Assembly: GCA_004553625.1 (NCBI GenBank)
Contig: SFKX01000014.1
Coordinates: 1 to 64,000, forward strand
Direction: 5' to 3'
Length of the DNA stretch: 64,000 bases
Source of the DNA: Clostridiales bacterium
Lineage (GTDB): Bacteria; Bacillota_A; Clostridia; Oscillospirales; Oscillospiraceae
Made by a program: the position numbers and the translations under genes. The notes beneath the pieces are model-generated. The model was not told the DNA's origin. It worked only from the letters and a program-made list of their open reading frames with translations, and did not search any database. How positions within the stretch are numbered: position 1 is the first letter of the stretch; the number at the start of each line of letters is the position of its first letter. This document shows positions 23,827-32,748 of the stretch, piece by piece.

Positions 23827-25233
23827 TTACTCTCCGCACAGCTCGGCTATCGCCAGTGCGAATATTTTGCATGCATCCAGCGAATCGCGTATATTTATCC
23901 GTTCGTTCGCCCCGTGCAGGTTGGAGGCAAAGTCCGGCATACCCGCTCCAAAGGCCACGCCGCCCTCGATATCGTGCACATAGGTCCCGCCGCCGGTGTG
24001 GAGGCACTCGCCCTTTCTGCCGGTGACGGACTCGTAGCAGGCCAGCAGGGTGGAGACGAATTCGCCCTCGGCGGGGGTGTGGTGGGCGCTCTGCATATCT
24101 CCCTCGACCTCGAAGCCCAGGGAGCTCAGCGCGGTCTCGAAGGGCTTTTTGCAGTTTTCCTCGTTGGCGCAGATGGGGACGCGCCCGTCCAGCTGGACCT
24201 CGAGCCCGGTGCCGCAGAGGCTGATGAGGTCAAGAGAGAAGGTCAGCTCTCCGGAGAGCTCGTCCTTCTGGGCGATGCCGCAGGCCTGGCCGAGCCAGTC
24301 TCCGTGGGGCAGGCGGGCCGCCAGGTCACGTACTGCCCTGGTCGAATCGCAGTCCGCCAGGGGCAGGCTGGCCAGGATGGAGAGCAGCGCCGTATTGCCG
24401 TTCACGCCCTCCCAGGGCGTGGCGGCGTGGGCTTGGCGGCCGTGGACGGAGAGCTCCGCGCCGCCCTTCACGTCGCAGGCGGAGAGGACGACGCCGCAGC
24501 GCCCGGCCTCCGCGCCGCCGAGGCGGAGGACCTCCGCCGCGTCAAGGCCCAGCACCGTCGCCTTTGCGTCGGAGGGGATAACGTTTATCCTGAAGCCGCC
24601 CTCTATGGAGGACACCCGGGGCAGCGCGGACTCCGCGGCCCAGCTGCGTCTCAGGACGGGCTTGTAGCTGCCCTTTTCCACGTTGTAGAGGGGGAAGCCC
24701 GAATCCGGCGTGAAGGTGTTCGGCGCCGGGGCGTGCTTTGAATAGTAATACGGCAGGTCGCCGGAGCCGGATTCCTCGTCCGTACCCATGATGAGGCGGC
24801 AGCCCTGCTTCATGGGGATGCCGAGCTCCCTCACGCAGCGCATGGCATAGAGCGCCATGACCACGGGGCCTTTGTCGTCGTCGGTGCCGCGGCCATAGAG
24901 GCAGCCGTCGCCCTTGAGGACGGCCTCATAGGGCGGTGTGTCCCAGCCCGCGCCCTCCGCCACGACGTCCAGATGGGCGAGTATGTCCACGCGCGAGGGC
25001 AGGTCGTTCAGGTCCGCCGTGCCGACGGCGCCGCCGTACATCGCGGTTTTAAAGCCGTGCTCCGCGCAGAGGGCCAGGGCCTCGTCCAGCGCGGCCCTGG
25101 GGCCGGGGCCGAAGGGTGCGCCCGGCTCCGGCTCGCCCCGCACGCTCTTCACTGCGACGAGCCTGGCTATATCGCGTATCATATCCTGCTCATGGGCGTC
25201 CACCCACTGAGAGATGCGTTCCTTCACTGTCAT
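23827..25233 (-). CDS. M20 family metallopeptidase, Sapep/PepV-like dipeptidase
   Basis: A 468-residue zinc peptidase of the M20 family, close in length to PepV and Sapep dipeptidases. Metal and catalytic motifs: HLDVV (about 88-92, zinc His and catalytic Asp), GRGTDDDKGP (about 114-123, bridging Asp), GTDEESGSGD (about 149-158, catalytic Glu), and a C-terminal HTGGGTYVHDI block carrying the last His ligand. An insertion domain lies between. Such enzymes cleave dipeptides, including D-amino-acid or beta-Ala-His types. It starts 4 bp inside the amidohydrolase gene. Confidence 0.9.
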   Translation of the reverse strand: MTVKERISQWVDAHEQDMIRDIARLVAVKSVRGEPEPGAPFGPGPRAALDEALALCAEHGFKTAMYGGAVGTADLNDLPSRVDILAHLDVVAEGAGWDTPPYEAVLKGDGCLYGRGTDDDKGPVVMALYAMRCVRELGIPMKQGCRLIMGTDEESGSGDLPYYYSKHAPAPNTFTPDSGFPLYNVEKGSYKPVLRRSWAAESALPRVSSIEGGFRINVIPSDAKATVLGLDAAEVLRLGGAEAGRCGVVLSACDVKGGAELSVHGRQAHAATPWEGVNGNTALLSILASLPLADCDSTRAVRDLAARLPHGDWLGQACGIAQKDELSGELTFSLDLISLCGTGLEVQLDGRVPICANEENCKKPFETALSSLGFEVEGDMQSAHHTPAEGEFVSTLLACYESVTGRKGECLHTGGGTYVHDIEGGVAFGAGMPDFASNLHGANERINIRDSLDACKIFALAIAELCGE

Positions 25234-26504
25234 GCGATCAACTCCTTTGTATATTTCTCCGCCTCGGAGATGATCCTTTCGGCGCTCTCGCCGACGTGGA
25301 ATTCTCCGTTTTCATAAAGTATCCTGCCCGCCACCATCGTCAGGCGGACGCAGTCCTTCGAGCCGCTGTAGACAAGGTTCTCCGCCGGCGCGATGATGGG
25401 CCTCATGCTCGGGCGCGAGAGGTCTATTACGGCGAGGTCGGCATATTTCCCGGGGGCCAGGCAGTCGCAGTCCGGCAGGCCCATGGCCCGTGCGCCCGCG
25501 CTGCAGGCAGCGTAGAGGATGTCCGCCGCGGGGCAGGCCGCCGCGTCCTCGCGCCTGAGCTTCTGCAGGACGCAGGCGAGGTACATCTCCCGGAACATGT
25601 CCAGGGCGTTATTGGAGGAGGGCCCGTCCGTCCCCAGGGCGAGCTTCACGCCCCCGTCCAAAAACTCGCACAGCGGGGCCACGCCGCTGGCCAGCTTGGC
25701 GTTCGAGCCCGGGCAGCTGACCGCCCAGAGCCCGCGCTCTTTGAAGATCCGCCTGTCCTCCTCGTCGAACCAGACGCAGTGGAAGCCGCCGCCGCCGTAG
25801 TCGTAGAGGCCCAGTTTTTCAAAGTACCGGGTCGGACTCAGTCCGTGCCGCTCTATGCAGCCCTCATACTCCGACTTCGTCTCGCTGCTGTGGGTCCAGA
25901 CCTCGGCCTTGTGCGCGCGGGAGAGCTCAGCGATGTATCTGAGCAGCTCCTCGCTGGCCGTGTACTCCGCGTGGAAGCCGAGCCTGTAGCCCACTAGGGG
26001 ACCCATGGAGTTATATTTTTCAAAGTCACGCTCTGCCACGGACCAGTCCGCGTCCCCGGCAGCCACGGCGCCGCAGAGCACGGAACGGAAGCCGCTGTCG
26101 ATGACCGCCTGGACATAGGCGTCCCGGTGGTAATACATGTCGAAGCAGGCCGTCACGCCGCCGGAAAGCAGTTCCAATATGCCCAGCCGCGTAAAGGCGT
26201 AGACCGCCTCCGGATAGAGCTTCGCCTCGCGCGGAAAGATCTGCTGGAAGAGCCAGTCTTGCAGGGGCAGCCCGTCCGCGAAGGAGCGCAGGAACACCAT
26301 GGGTATGTGCGTGTGCGCATCCTTGAAGCCGGGTACGATCAGGTCCCCGTGCAGGTCTATTTCCCGCTCGAAAGCGGGCCTTTCCGGCGTCTCCGGGCCT
26401 ACATAGCATATCCTTTCGCCCTCGGTCCAGAGCTCGCCCTCCGTGATGGAGCAGTCATTCTGCCGGAGCATGGGCATTATTCTGGCGTTATATAGCCTAA
26501 TCAT
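25230..26504 (-). CDS. Amidohydrolase, MtaD/SAH deaminase-like
   Basis: A 424-residue member of the amidohydrolase superfamily. The metal HxH is in FKDAHTHIPM (about 60-69), with further ligands in HAEYTAS and HSSE, and the catalytic Asp in LGTDGPSSNN. A C-terminal PGKYADLAVIDLSRP block completes the typical beta-sandwich. It is closest in pattern to methylthioadenosine/S-adenosylhomocysteine deaminases and related aminohydrolases. The partners (dipeptidase, cupin, MarR) suggest a small nitrogenous or modified-amino-acid substrate instead. First gene of a four-gene minus-strand operon. Confidence 0.87.
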   Translation of the reverse strand: MIRLYNARIMPMLRQNDCSITEGELWTEGERICYVGPETPERPAFEREIDLHGDLIVPGFKDAHTHIPMVFLRSFADGLPLQDWLFQQIFPREAKLYPEAVYAFTRLGILELLSGGVTACFDMYYHRDAYVQAVIDSGFRSVLCGAVAAGDADWSVAERDFEKYNSMGPLVGYRLGFHAEYTASEELLRYIAELSRAHKAEVWTHSSETKSEYEGCIERHGLSPTRYFEKLGLYDYGGGGFHCVWFDEEDRRIFKERGLWAVSCPGSNAKLASGVAPLCEFLDGGVKLALGTDGPSSNNALDMFREMYLACVLQKLRREDAAACPAADILYAACSAGARAMGLPDCDCLAPGKYADLAVIDLSRPSMRPIIAPAENLVYSGSKDCVRLTMVAGRILYENGEFHVGESAERIISEAEKYTKELIA

Positions 26505-26543
26505 GTGTTTCGCCTCCCTGGCAGGATATTACCTTCATACCAG

Positions 26544-26571
26544 ATTATCACCCAAAAGGCGCGGCTGTCAA
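26544..26571 (-). promoter_or_regulatory. Promoter of the amidohydrolase operon
   Basis: Minus strand TTGACA (26566-26571), 16 bp, GATAAT (26544-26549). Its -35 box abuts the divergent -35 box of the HD gene. Confidence 0.68.
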
Positions 26572-26600
26572 TTGCAAAAGCGCCGCCGCCGTGGTAAGAT
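26572..26600 (+). promoter_or_regulatory. Promoter of the HD-psuK-psuG unit
   Basis: TTGCAA (26572-26577), 17 bp, TAAGAT (26595-26600), 22 bp before the ATG of the HD gene. Confidence 0.65.
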
Positions 26601-26622
26601 ACGGCCGAGAGGGGCTGATAGG

Positions 26623-27183
26623 ATGACGGCAAGGGAATTCATGGACTTCCTGCACATTTTGGAGCGGCTCAAATGCAATACGCGCCACGGCTGGACAAGT
26701 ACGGGCCGGCGCGAATCCGTGGCCGAGCACAGCTACAGGCTCTGCGCAATGGCCTTTCTGCTGCGGAACGAGTTCCCGGAACTGGATATGGACAAGGTCC
26801 TGCGCATGTGCATAGTCCACGACTGGGGCGAGGCCGTGACGGGGGATATCCCCTCCTTCCTCAAGACGGAGGCGGACGAGACCGTTGAAAACAGCGCCGT
26901 GGAGGGGCTGACCGCCCTGCTGCCGGAGCAGAAGGAGGAGCTGGATTCGCTCTTTGCCGAGCTGCTCGCGCTGGAGACCCCGGAGGCCAGGCTCTACAAA
27001 GCCCTGGACAGGATAGAGGCCGTCATCCAGCACAACGAGGCCCCGCTCGACACCTGGATAGAGCTCGAGAGGACCCTGAACCTCGAGTACGGCACGGAGG
27101 ACTGCGCCCGTTTCCCCCTGCTGCGCGAGCTGCGGGAGATCGCCGCGGAGGAAACGCGCCGCAAGCTGGCCGATGGGAAATGA
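26623..27183 (+). CDS. HD domain phosphohydrolase, YfbR-like
   Basis: A 186-residue HD-domain protein. The first metal His is in VAEHSYRL (about 31-38), the HD pair in CIVHDWGEAVTGDIP (about 63-77) and a later Asp in KALDRIEAV. This arrangement matches 5'-deoxynucleotidases of the YfbR/HDDC2 type, which remove phosphate from nucleoside monophosphates. Its link to the pseudouridine genes 16 bp downstream suggests nucleotide salvage. ATG at 26623 follows GAGAGGGG. Confidence 0.87.
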   Translation: MTAREFMDFLHILERLKCNTRHGWTSTGRRESVAEHSYRLCAMAFLLRNEFPELDMDKVLRMCIVHDWGEAVTGDIPSFLKTEADETVENSAVEGLTALLPEQKEELDSLFAELLALETPEARLYKALDRIEAVIQHNEAPLDTWIELERTLNLEYGTEDCARFPLLRELREIAAEETRRKLADGK

Positions 27184-27199
27184 CCCGGGAGGTGTTCTG

Positions 27200-28147
27200 A
27201 TGGCAGAAGGATATGTGCTCGGCATCGGCGCCGCGAATATGGACGTACACGGCAAGAGCCGCGTACCCATCGTCATGCGGGATTCAAACCCCGGCCATCT
27301 GCGCACCTCGGCGGGCGGAGTCACGCGGAACGTGCTGGAAAACCTCTCCCGCCTGGGCGTGAGGACCAAGCTGGTCTCCGCCGTCGGCGCGGACCTATAC
27401 GGCGAGATGGTCCTGCGCAGCTCCGCCGCCGCAGGGATAGACATCTCCGGCGTCGTCACCATTCCGGGCGCGGCCTCGAGCTGCTATATCTCCGTCCTGG
27501 ACCAGAAAGGCGATATGCTCGTCGCCATGTCGGACATGGGCATACTCGAAAACATCACTCCGGAGCTTGTTCGCTCCCTGGGCGGGGAGCTGCGCGGCGC
27601 TGCCGCCGTGGTCTGCGACCCCTGCCTCCCGGCGGAGACCGTCGCCGCAATCATCCGCGAGGCCGGGGAAGTTCCGGTGTTCCTGGACCCGGTCAGCACG
27701 AGCTACGCCAGGAAGGTGCGCCAGCTCGCGGGCGGGCTCTACTGCGTGAAGCCGAACAGGATAGAGCTCGGCGTCCTGGCTGATTCGGATACGGATACCG
27801 CCGAGGATATCGAGCGCGCCTGCGCCGCCCTGCTCTCGAAGGGGACCCGGCGCGTGGCGGTCAGCCTGGGCGAGCGCGGCTGCTACTACGCGGACGCCGA
27901 GGGACGCAGGCTTCTGCGCGCCCTGCACCCCGTTGAGCTCATGGCCAACGCCAACGGCGCGGGAGACGCCTTCATGGCCGGGCTGGTCTACGGCTACGTA
28001 AAGGGCCTCAGCCCCGAGGACACGCTGGACTTCGCTCTGGGCGCCGGCTCCCTGGCCGTGGCGAGCGAGCTCACCATAAACCCGGAGATGTCCGAGGCGA
28101 ACGTCCGCCGTCTGCTTCGGGAAAACGGCAGGCCATGCGCAGAATAG
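27200..28147 (+). CDS. psuK: Pseudouridine kinase PsuK (PfkB family)
   Basis: A 315-residue PfkB-type sugar kinase. The start has GIGAANMDVHG, with the Gly/Asn typical of the family, and the C-terminal ATP/catalytic signature is ANANGAGDAFMAGLV (about 256-270) with catalytic Asp in GAGD. PsuK phosphorylates pseudouridine at the 5' position. The assignment rests on psuG immediately downstream, the standard partner. ATG at 27200 lies after CGGGAGGTG. Confidence 0.92.
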   Translation: MAEGYVLGIGAANMDVHGKSRVPIVMRDSNPGHLRTSAGGVTRNVLENLSRLGVRTKLVSAVGADLYGEMVLRSSAAAGIDISGVVTIPGAASSCYISVLDQKGDMLVAMSDMGILENITPELVRSLGGELRGAAAVVCDPCLPAETVAAIIREAGEVPVFLDPVSTSYARKVRQLAGGLYCVKPNRIELGVLADSDTDTAEDIERACAALLSKGTRRVAVSLGERGCYYADAEGRRLLRALHPVELMANANGAGDAFMAGLVYGYVKGLSPEDTLDFALGAGSLAVASELTINPEMSEANVRRLLRENGRPCAE

Positions 28148-28293
28148 AAATCCGCAGGCTCTTCCAGAGCCTGGAGCCGCGGTATATAGACCTCGAGTTT
28201 TTCGGCGCGCCTGGAACGAACAGACGGCCCGCAATAAGCACGATGCAGCAGATGCTTGGTACCAATACTACTGTAATGGAGGAAGAGACATGA
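28135..28293 (+). CDS. Possible 52-residue ORF bridging psuK and psuG
   Basis: An open frame runs from an ATG inside the end of psuK to a TGA that overlaps the psuG ATG (ATGA). It would encode 52 residues starting MRRIEIRRLFQSLEPRYIDL. The overlaps at both ends look like translational coupling. The second half is less GC-rich and does not look strongly coding, and no ribosome site stands out. It may simply be the intergenic spacer. Confidence 0.22.
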   Translation: MRRIEIRRLFQSLEPRYIDLEFFGAPGTNRRPAISTMQQMLGTNTTVMEEET

Positions 28294-29201
28294 ACGAATA
28301 TCTGGACATAAAGCCTGAAGTGCGCGAAGCGTTGGAGTCCGGCGCTCCCGTAGTGGCGCTGGAGAGCACCATCCTGAGCCACGGCATGCCCTGGCCGGAG
28401 AACCTGGACTTCGCCGCGCGCGTGGAGGAGGTAGTCCGCGCCGAGGGCGCCGTCCCGGCTACGATGGCGATAATGGGCGGAAAGCTGAAGGTCGGTCTCT
28501 CGGCGGAGGACCTCGAGGTCATGTGCAGAGCCGAGAACGTGGGCAAGGTCAGCCGGCGTGACGTGCCGGTGTACCTGGCCACGGGCAGGAACGGCGCCAC
28601 CACCGTCGCCACGACGATGCTCATCTCGGCGCTCGCCGGCGTGCGCGTGTTCGCCACGGGCGGCATAGGCGGCGTACACAGGCACGGCGAGGTCACAATG
28701 GACATCTCTGCCGACCTGCAGGAGCTGGCCCACACCTCCGTCGCCGTTGTCTGCGCCGGAGCCAAGCAGATCCTGGACATCGGCCGGACCCTCGAATACC
28801 TCGAGACTATGGGCGTCCCCGTGATCGGCGTGGGGACGGATGAATTCCCGGCCTTTTACTGCCGCCGCAGCGGCCACAAGCTGGATTACGCCGCAAAGGA
28901 CGCGGCCGAGATCGCGGCCATACTCAAGGCCAAGTGGAAGCTCGGCCTGGAGGGCGGCGTGCTGATCGCCAACCCCATCAAGGAGGAATACGGCCTGGAC
29001 TTCGACTACATGGAGGGCGTCATAAAGGTCGCGCTGGAGGCCGCAGAGGCCGCCGGAGTGCACGGCAAGGACATCACGCCCTACCTCCTGGCCAAGGTCA
29101 AGGAGCTGACCGGCGGCGAGAGCTTCAAGTCCAATGTGGAGCTCGCCCTGAACAACGCCCGCGTGGCGGCGCAGATAGCCGTAGAATACGCGAAGAACTG
29201 A
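28290..29201 (+). CDS. psuG: Pseudouridine-5'-phosphate glycosidase PsuG
   Basis: A 303-residue enzyme that splits pseudouridine 5'-phosphate into uracil and ribose 5-phosphate. Conserved blocks are VALESTILSHGMPWPEN (about 22-38) with the catalytic Glu, the TGGIGGVHR loop (about 123-131) and GAKQILDIGRTLEYLET (about 155-171) with the active-site Lys. The ATG at 28290 has the site ATGGAGGAAG. With psuK it forms the complete two-step pseudouridine breakdown route. Confidence 0.96.
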   Translation: MNEYLDIKPEVREALESGAPVVALESTILSHGMPWPENLDFAARVEEVVRAEGAVPATMAIMGGKLKVGLSAEDLEVMCRAENVGKVSRRDVPVYLATGRNGATTVATTMLISALAGVRVFATGGIGGVHRHGEVTMDISADLQELAHTSVAVVCAGAKQILDIGRTLEYLETMGVPVIGVGTDEFPAFYCRRSGHKLDYAAKDAAEIAAILKAKWKLGLEGGVLIANPIKEEYGLDFDYMEGVIKVALEAAEAAGVHGKDITPYLLAKVKELTGGESFKSNVELALNNARVAAQIAVEYAKN

Positions 29202-29215
29202 CCCCGCTAAAAAGT

Positions 29216-29249
29216 GCCGGCCCGGCAAAATTGCCGGGCCGGCTTTTTT
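29216..29249. terminator. Bidirectional terminator between psuG and the fumarase beta gene
   Basis: A perfect 13-bp stem GCCGGCCCGGCAA (29216-29228) with TTGCCGGGCCGGC (29231-29243) is followed by six T on the plus side and ACTTTTTAG on the minus side. Confidence 0.9.
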
Positions 29250-29809
29250 CACTTCAGGCTCTCCAGATAGGCGCGCGGCCCGCTCAGATAGAGGTCCCCG
29301 CCCTCGGAGTCCAGGGCCACTGTCAGGGGCAGGTCCCGCACCTCCAGGCGGCGTATGGCCTCCGGACCGAGCTCCGGGTACGCCACGAGCTCCGCACTCT
29401 CCACGCAGCCCGCCAGCAGCGCCCCCGCGCCGCCTGTCGCAGCGAAATATACCCCGCCGTGTTCCATAACGGACTGCCTGACGGTCTCCGACCTCGGTCC
29501 CTTGCCTATCATACCGCGCATTCCTGCCTCCATCAGCTCCGGCACGAACACATCCATCCGGTAGCTCGAGGTCGGCCCCGCCGCGCCTATCGGCATCCCC
29601 TCCGGCGCAGGCGCCGGGCCGCAGTAGTAGATCACCGCGCCTTTCAAATCAAACGGAGCCTCCCCGCCCGAGTCCAGCAGCTCGCAGAGCTTTTTGTGCG
29701 CCGCGTCTCGCGCGGTGTAAACAGTGCCGGAGAGCAGCACCCGGTCCCCGGCGCGCAGGGAACGCGCCGTCTCGGCGTCCAGAGGGGCGCTTATTTTTTT
29801 GGTCTCCAT
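29249..29809 (-). CDS. Fumarate hydratase beta subunit (class I, C-terminal domain)
   Basis: A 186-residue beta subunit of a two-subunit iron-sulfur hydratase. Typical blocks are GTVYTARDAAHKK (about 28-40), YYCGPAPAPEG and AAGPTSSYRMD (about 76-86), and the catalytic-side MIGKGPRS. It pairs with the alpha subunit, whose stop it overlaps. The same fold serves L-tartrate dehydratase; fumarase is preferred because a malic enzyme gene is co-transcribed. Confidence 0.92.
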   Translation of the reverse strand: METKKISAPLDAETARSLRAGDRVLLSGTVYTARDAAHKKLCELLDSGGEAPFDLKGAVIYYCGPAPAPEGMPIGAAGPTSSYRMDVFVPELMEAGMRGMIGKGPRSETVRQSVMEHGGVYFAATGGAGALLAGCVESAELVAYPELGPEAIRRLEVRDLPLTVALDSEGGDLYLSGPRAYLESLK

Positions 29810-30645
29810 CAGAGCACCTCCGTCGCGTGGCGCAGCGCGTGGCAGCTCAGGCAGACCGCCGCGGGCAGCATGGCGATGTGCGTCGGCGCAGCCTTTATCC
29901 GCACCGCCAGCGCCGTTGTGCGCCCGCCCAGGCCCTGCGGGCCGATACCCGTTTTGTTTATCTCCTCCAGCAGCTCGCGCTCCATTTTGTCATAAAACGC
30001 ATCCTCGTGCGGCTCGTCCAGCGGACGCAGCAGTGCCTCCTTTGCAAGCCTCCCTACGGAGTCGAAGCTCCCGCCTATGCCAACTCCCACAACCACCGGC
30101 GGACAGGGCTTGCCTCCGGCGGCCTTCACCGCGTCCAGCACAAAACGCCTCACCCCGGCCTCGCCCTCCGCCGGGGTCAGCATACGCAGGGCGCACATGT
30201 TCTCGCTGCCCGCGCCCTTCGGGGCAAGGGTCAGCTTCAGCCCGTCGCCGGGGACAAGGCGGAGATATATCGCGGCGGGGGTGTTGTCGCCCGTGTTCAC
30301 GCGGCGGAGCGGGTCAGATACGACGCTCTTTCTGAGGTATCCGTCCCTGTAGCCGCGCCGGACGCCCTCCTGCACAGCCTCCTCAAAACCCGGGACCTGC
30401 ACCTCCTCGCCCAGCTCGGCAAAGACGGTGACAAGGCCGGTGTCCTGGCAGATAGGCAGGCCCGTCTCCCGCGCCGTGTCAAGGTTGCGGCAGAGCTCGT
30501 CCAGTATCCCCGCCGCCGTCGGCCAGGTCTCGGACTGAGCCGCCGCCCGGAGCGCCCGCTCCGCGTCCGCCGGCAGATAGCGGTTCGCTGACATGCACAG
30601 CCTGCGCACCGCCTCGGTGACGGCTTCGGCCTCTATCCTCCTCAC
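29809..30645 (-). CDS. Fumarate hydratase alpha subunit (class I, N-terminal domain)
   Basis: A 278-residue alpha subunit carrying the [4Fe-4S] site. The cluster Cys are in LPICQDTGLV (about 60-69), near the middle (ENMCALRMLTPAEG) and in the C-terminal third. GVGIGGSFDSVGRLAKEAL is the conserved substrate-side block, close to the family's GIGGT form. It overlaps both the malic enzyme gene and the beta subunit gene, so the three are co-translated. Together they interconvert fumarate, malate and pyruvate. Confidence 0.92.
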   Translation of the reverse strand: MRRIEAEAVTEAVRRLCMSANRYLPADAERALRAAAQSETWPTAAGILDELCRNLDTARETGLPICQDTGLVTVFAELGEEVQVPGFEEAVQEGVRRGYRDGYLRKSVVSDPLRRVNTGDNTPAAIYLRLVPGDGLKLTLAPKGAGSENMCALRMLTPAEGEAGVRRFVLDAVKAAGGKPCPPVVVGVGIGGSFDSVGRLAKEALLRPLDEPHEDAFYDKMERELLEEINKTGIGPQGLGGRTTALAVRIKAAPTHIAMLPAAVCLSCHALRHATEVL

Positions 30646-31811
30646 AGCCGCGCCACCCCGCTCTCCACCGCCGCCTTCGCCACCGCCTCAGCGATGGCCA
30701 GGGGCGCGCGCTCGTCAAAGGGGTCCGGTATGATGTGCTCCGGCGCGAGCGAGTCTCCCACGAGCCCCGCCAGTGCCTCCACCGCTGCGGCCTTCATCGC
30801 GCTGTTTATGTCCCGCGCCCGCACGGAGAGCGCGCCCCGGAACACGCCCGGGAAGGCCAGGACGTTGTTTATCTGGTTCGGGCAGTCGCTCCGGCCAGTA
30901 CCCGCGACGCAGGCGCCCGCCTCGAGCGCCTCCTCGTAGGCGATCTCCGGGGTCGGGTTCGCCATGGCGAACACCACAGGTCCCTTCGCCATGGAGCGCA
31001 CCATGTCCTTTGAAACCAGTCCGCCCGAGGACACGCCTATGAACACGTCCGCGCCCCGCAGAACCTCGGCCAGCGTCCCCCGCCTGTTCTCGGGGTTCGT
31101 CAGTTCCGCAAGCCGGAGCTTGTGGCCAGAGAGCCCCTCGCGCCCGCGGAATATTGCGCCCGCCCTGTCGCAGACCGTTATGTCCCGCGCGCCCAGGGTG
31201 AGCAGCATCTTCGTTATCGCCGTACCCGCAGCGCCGGGGCCGTTCAGGACTATCCGGCAGTCCGGCAGCTGCCGCCCGGCGACCTTGAGCGCGTTCGTCA
31301 GCGCCGCAGAGACGACGATGGCCGTGCCGTGCTGGTCGTCGTGGAAAACGGGTATGTCCAGCTCACGCTCGAGCGCTTCCTCGATCTCGAAGCACTTGGG
31401 CGCGGAGATGTCCTCAAGGTTTATTCCGCCGAAGCTGGGCGCGAGCGCCCTGACCGCCGCGATTATCTCCGCCGGCTCGTGTACGTCTAGGCAGATGGGT
31501 ACGGCATCCACCCCGCCGAACTCCTTGAACAGCAGGGCCTTGCCCTCCATGACCGGCATAGCGGCCAGGGGGCCGATGTTCCCCAGCCCCAGCACCGCCG
31601 AACCGTCCGATACCACCGCGACGAAGCTGCCGCGGGCGGTCAGCTCCCACACGGCCTCCGGCCTGCGCACTATCTCACGGCAGGGCTCCGCGACCCCAGG
31701 CGTGTAGGCCGTTGAGAGCCCGTCCCTGTCCCGGACCTGCACCTTGCCTTTCACTTCAATCTTCCCGCGGTGCTCCCTGTGCATCCGCATCGCGGCTTCG
31801 TTGTAGTCCAT
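30642..31811 (-). CDS. NAD(P)-dependent malic enzyme
   Basis: A 389-residue short bacterial malic enzyme that decarboxylates malate to pyruvate. Substrate and metal blocks are YTPGVAEPCREI (about 36-47), the catalytic Lys in MEGKALLFKEFGG, and FHDDQHGTAIV (about 135-145). The nucleotide-binding start is LNGPGAAGTAITK. The length fits the single-domain malic enzymes of Firmicutes, without a C-terminal phosphotransacetylase part. AAGGAG precedes the ATG. It is the first of three metabolic genes placed downstream of rluD. Confidence 0.95.
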   Translation of the reverse strand: MDYNEAAMRMHREHRGKIEVKGKVQVRDRDGLSTAYTPGVAEPCREIVRRPEAVWELTARGSFVAVVSDGSAVLGLGNIGPLAAMPVMEGKALLFKEFGGVDAVPICLDVHEPAEIIAAVRALAPSFGGINLEDISAPKCFEIEEALERELDIPVFHDDQHGTAIVVSAALTNALKVAGRQLPDCRIVLNGPGAAGTAITKMLLTLGARDITVCDRAGAIFRGREGLSGHKLRLAELTNPENRRGTLAEVLRGADVFIGVSSGGLVSKDMVRSMAKGPVVFAMANPTPEIAYEEALEAGACVAGTGRSDCPNQINNVLAFPGVFRGALSVRARDINSAMKAAAVEALAGLVGDSLAPEHIIPDPFDERAPLAIAEAVAKAAVESGVARL

Positions 31812-31827
31812 CGCGTCCAGCTCCTTC

Positions 31828-32748
31828 TCACATCTTGGGCAGTGAATTTAAGATCTCTTTGAAATACTCCGGAAGCTCGCTCGTCAGCTCCACGCGCTCA
31901 CCCGTCCTGGGGTGGACGAACTTGAGCGTCCTCGCGTGCAGGCACTGGCCCTCGAGGCCGCGCTCCGGCTTTTTGAGGTTCCCATACACCATGTCCCCCA
32001 GCAGGGGGTGGCCGATGTGCGCCATGTGTACCCTTATCTGGTGAGTACGTCCCGTCTCGAGCCGGCACCTTATATGCGTATAGCCCCGGTAGCGCTCCAG
32101 CACCTCCCAGTGAGTCACTGCGGGGCGCGAGTTTTTTTCCGTCACCGCCATGCGTTTTCTGTCCGTCGGGTGGCGGCCTATGGGCGCGTCCACGGTACCG
32201 CTGTCCTCACGGAACTCGCCTCTCGCCACGGCCTCATACACCCGCGAGAGGCTCCGGTCCGTCAGCTGCGCCGAGAGCGCGAGGTGCGCGAAGTCATTCT
32301 TCGCCGCTATGATGAGGCCGGAGGTGTCCTTGTCTATCCTGTGTACTATACCGGGCCGGAGCTCACCGCCCACTCCCGAAAGGCTTGCCCCGCAGTGGTA
32401 GAGCAGGGCGTTCACGAGCGTGCCGTCCGGGTGGCCCGGAGCCGGGTGTACGACGAGCCCTCGCGGCTTGTTCACGACGATGAGGTCCGCGTCCTCATAC
32501 ACGACTTCGAGCGGGATGTCCTGCGGCAGCGGCTCCGGCAGCACCGGCTCCGGCAGCTCCAACTCATACACCTCTCCCGCCTCGGTCTTTTTGTTCTTCT
32601 TCACGGGTCTGCCGTCCAGGGTGACCCGGCCCTCCTCTATGAGCCGCTGCGCGGCGGAACGGCTCAGTTCTGTCAGAGAGCGCGCGAGGAGAGCGTCGAT
32701 CCGCTCGCCGCTCTCCTCCGCAGTTATATTCAGAATTTCAGCGCTCAT
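31828..32748 (-). CDS. RluD-like 23S rRNA pseudouridine synthase
   Basis: A 306-residue RluA-family pseudouridine synthase. An N-terminal S4 RNA-binding domain (about 10-75, with SRSAAQRLIEEGRVTLDG) is followed by the catalytic domain, where HRIDKDTSGLIIAAK (about 136-150) contains the essential Asp. It converts uridines in large-subunit rRNA. Its start overlaps lspA by 4 bp, a pairing common across Firmicutes. Confidence 0.95.
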   Translation of the reverse strand: MSAEILNITAEESGERIDALLARSLTELSRSAAQRLIEEGRVTLDGRPVKKNKKTEAGEVYELELPEPVLPEPLPQDIPLEVVYEDADLIVVNKPRGLVVHPAPGHPDGTLVNALLYHCGASLSGVGGELRPGIVHRIDKDTSGLIIAAKNDFAHLALSAQLTDRSLSRVYEAVARGEFREDSGTVDAPIGRHPTDRKRMAVTEKNSRPAVTHWEVLERYRGYTHIRCRLETGRTHQIRVHMAHIGHPLLGDMVYGNLKKPERGLEGQCLHARTLKFVHPRTGERVELTSELPEYFKEILNSLPKM

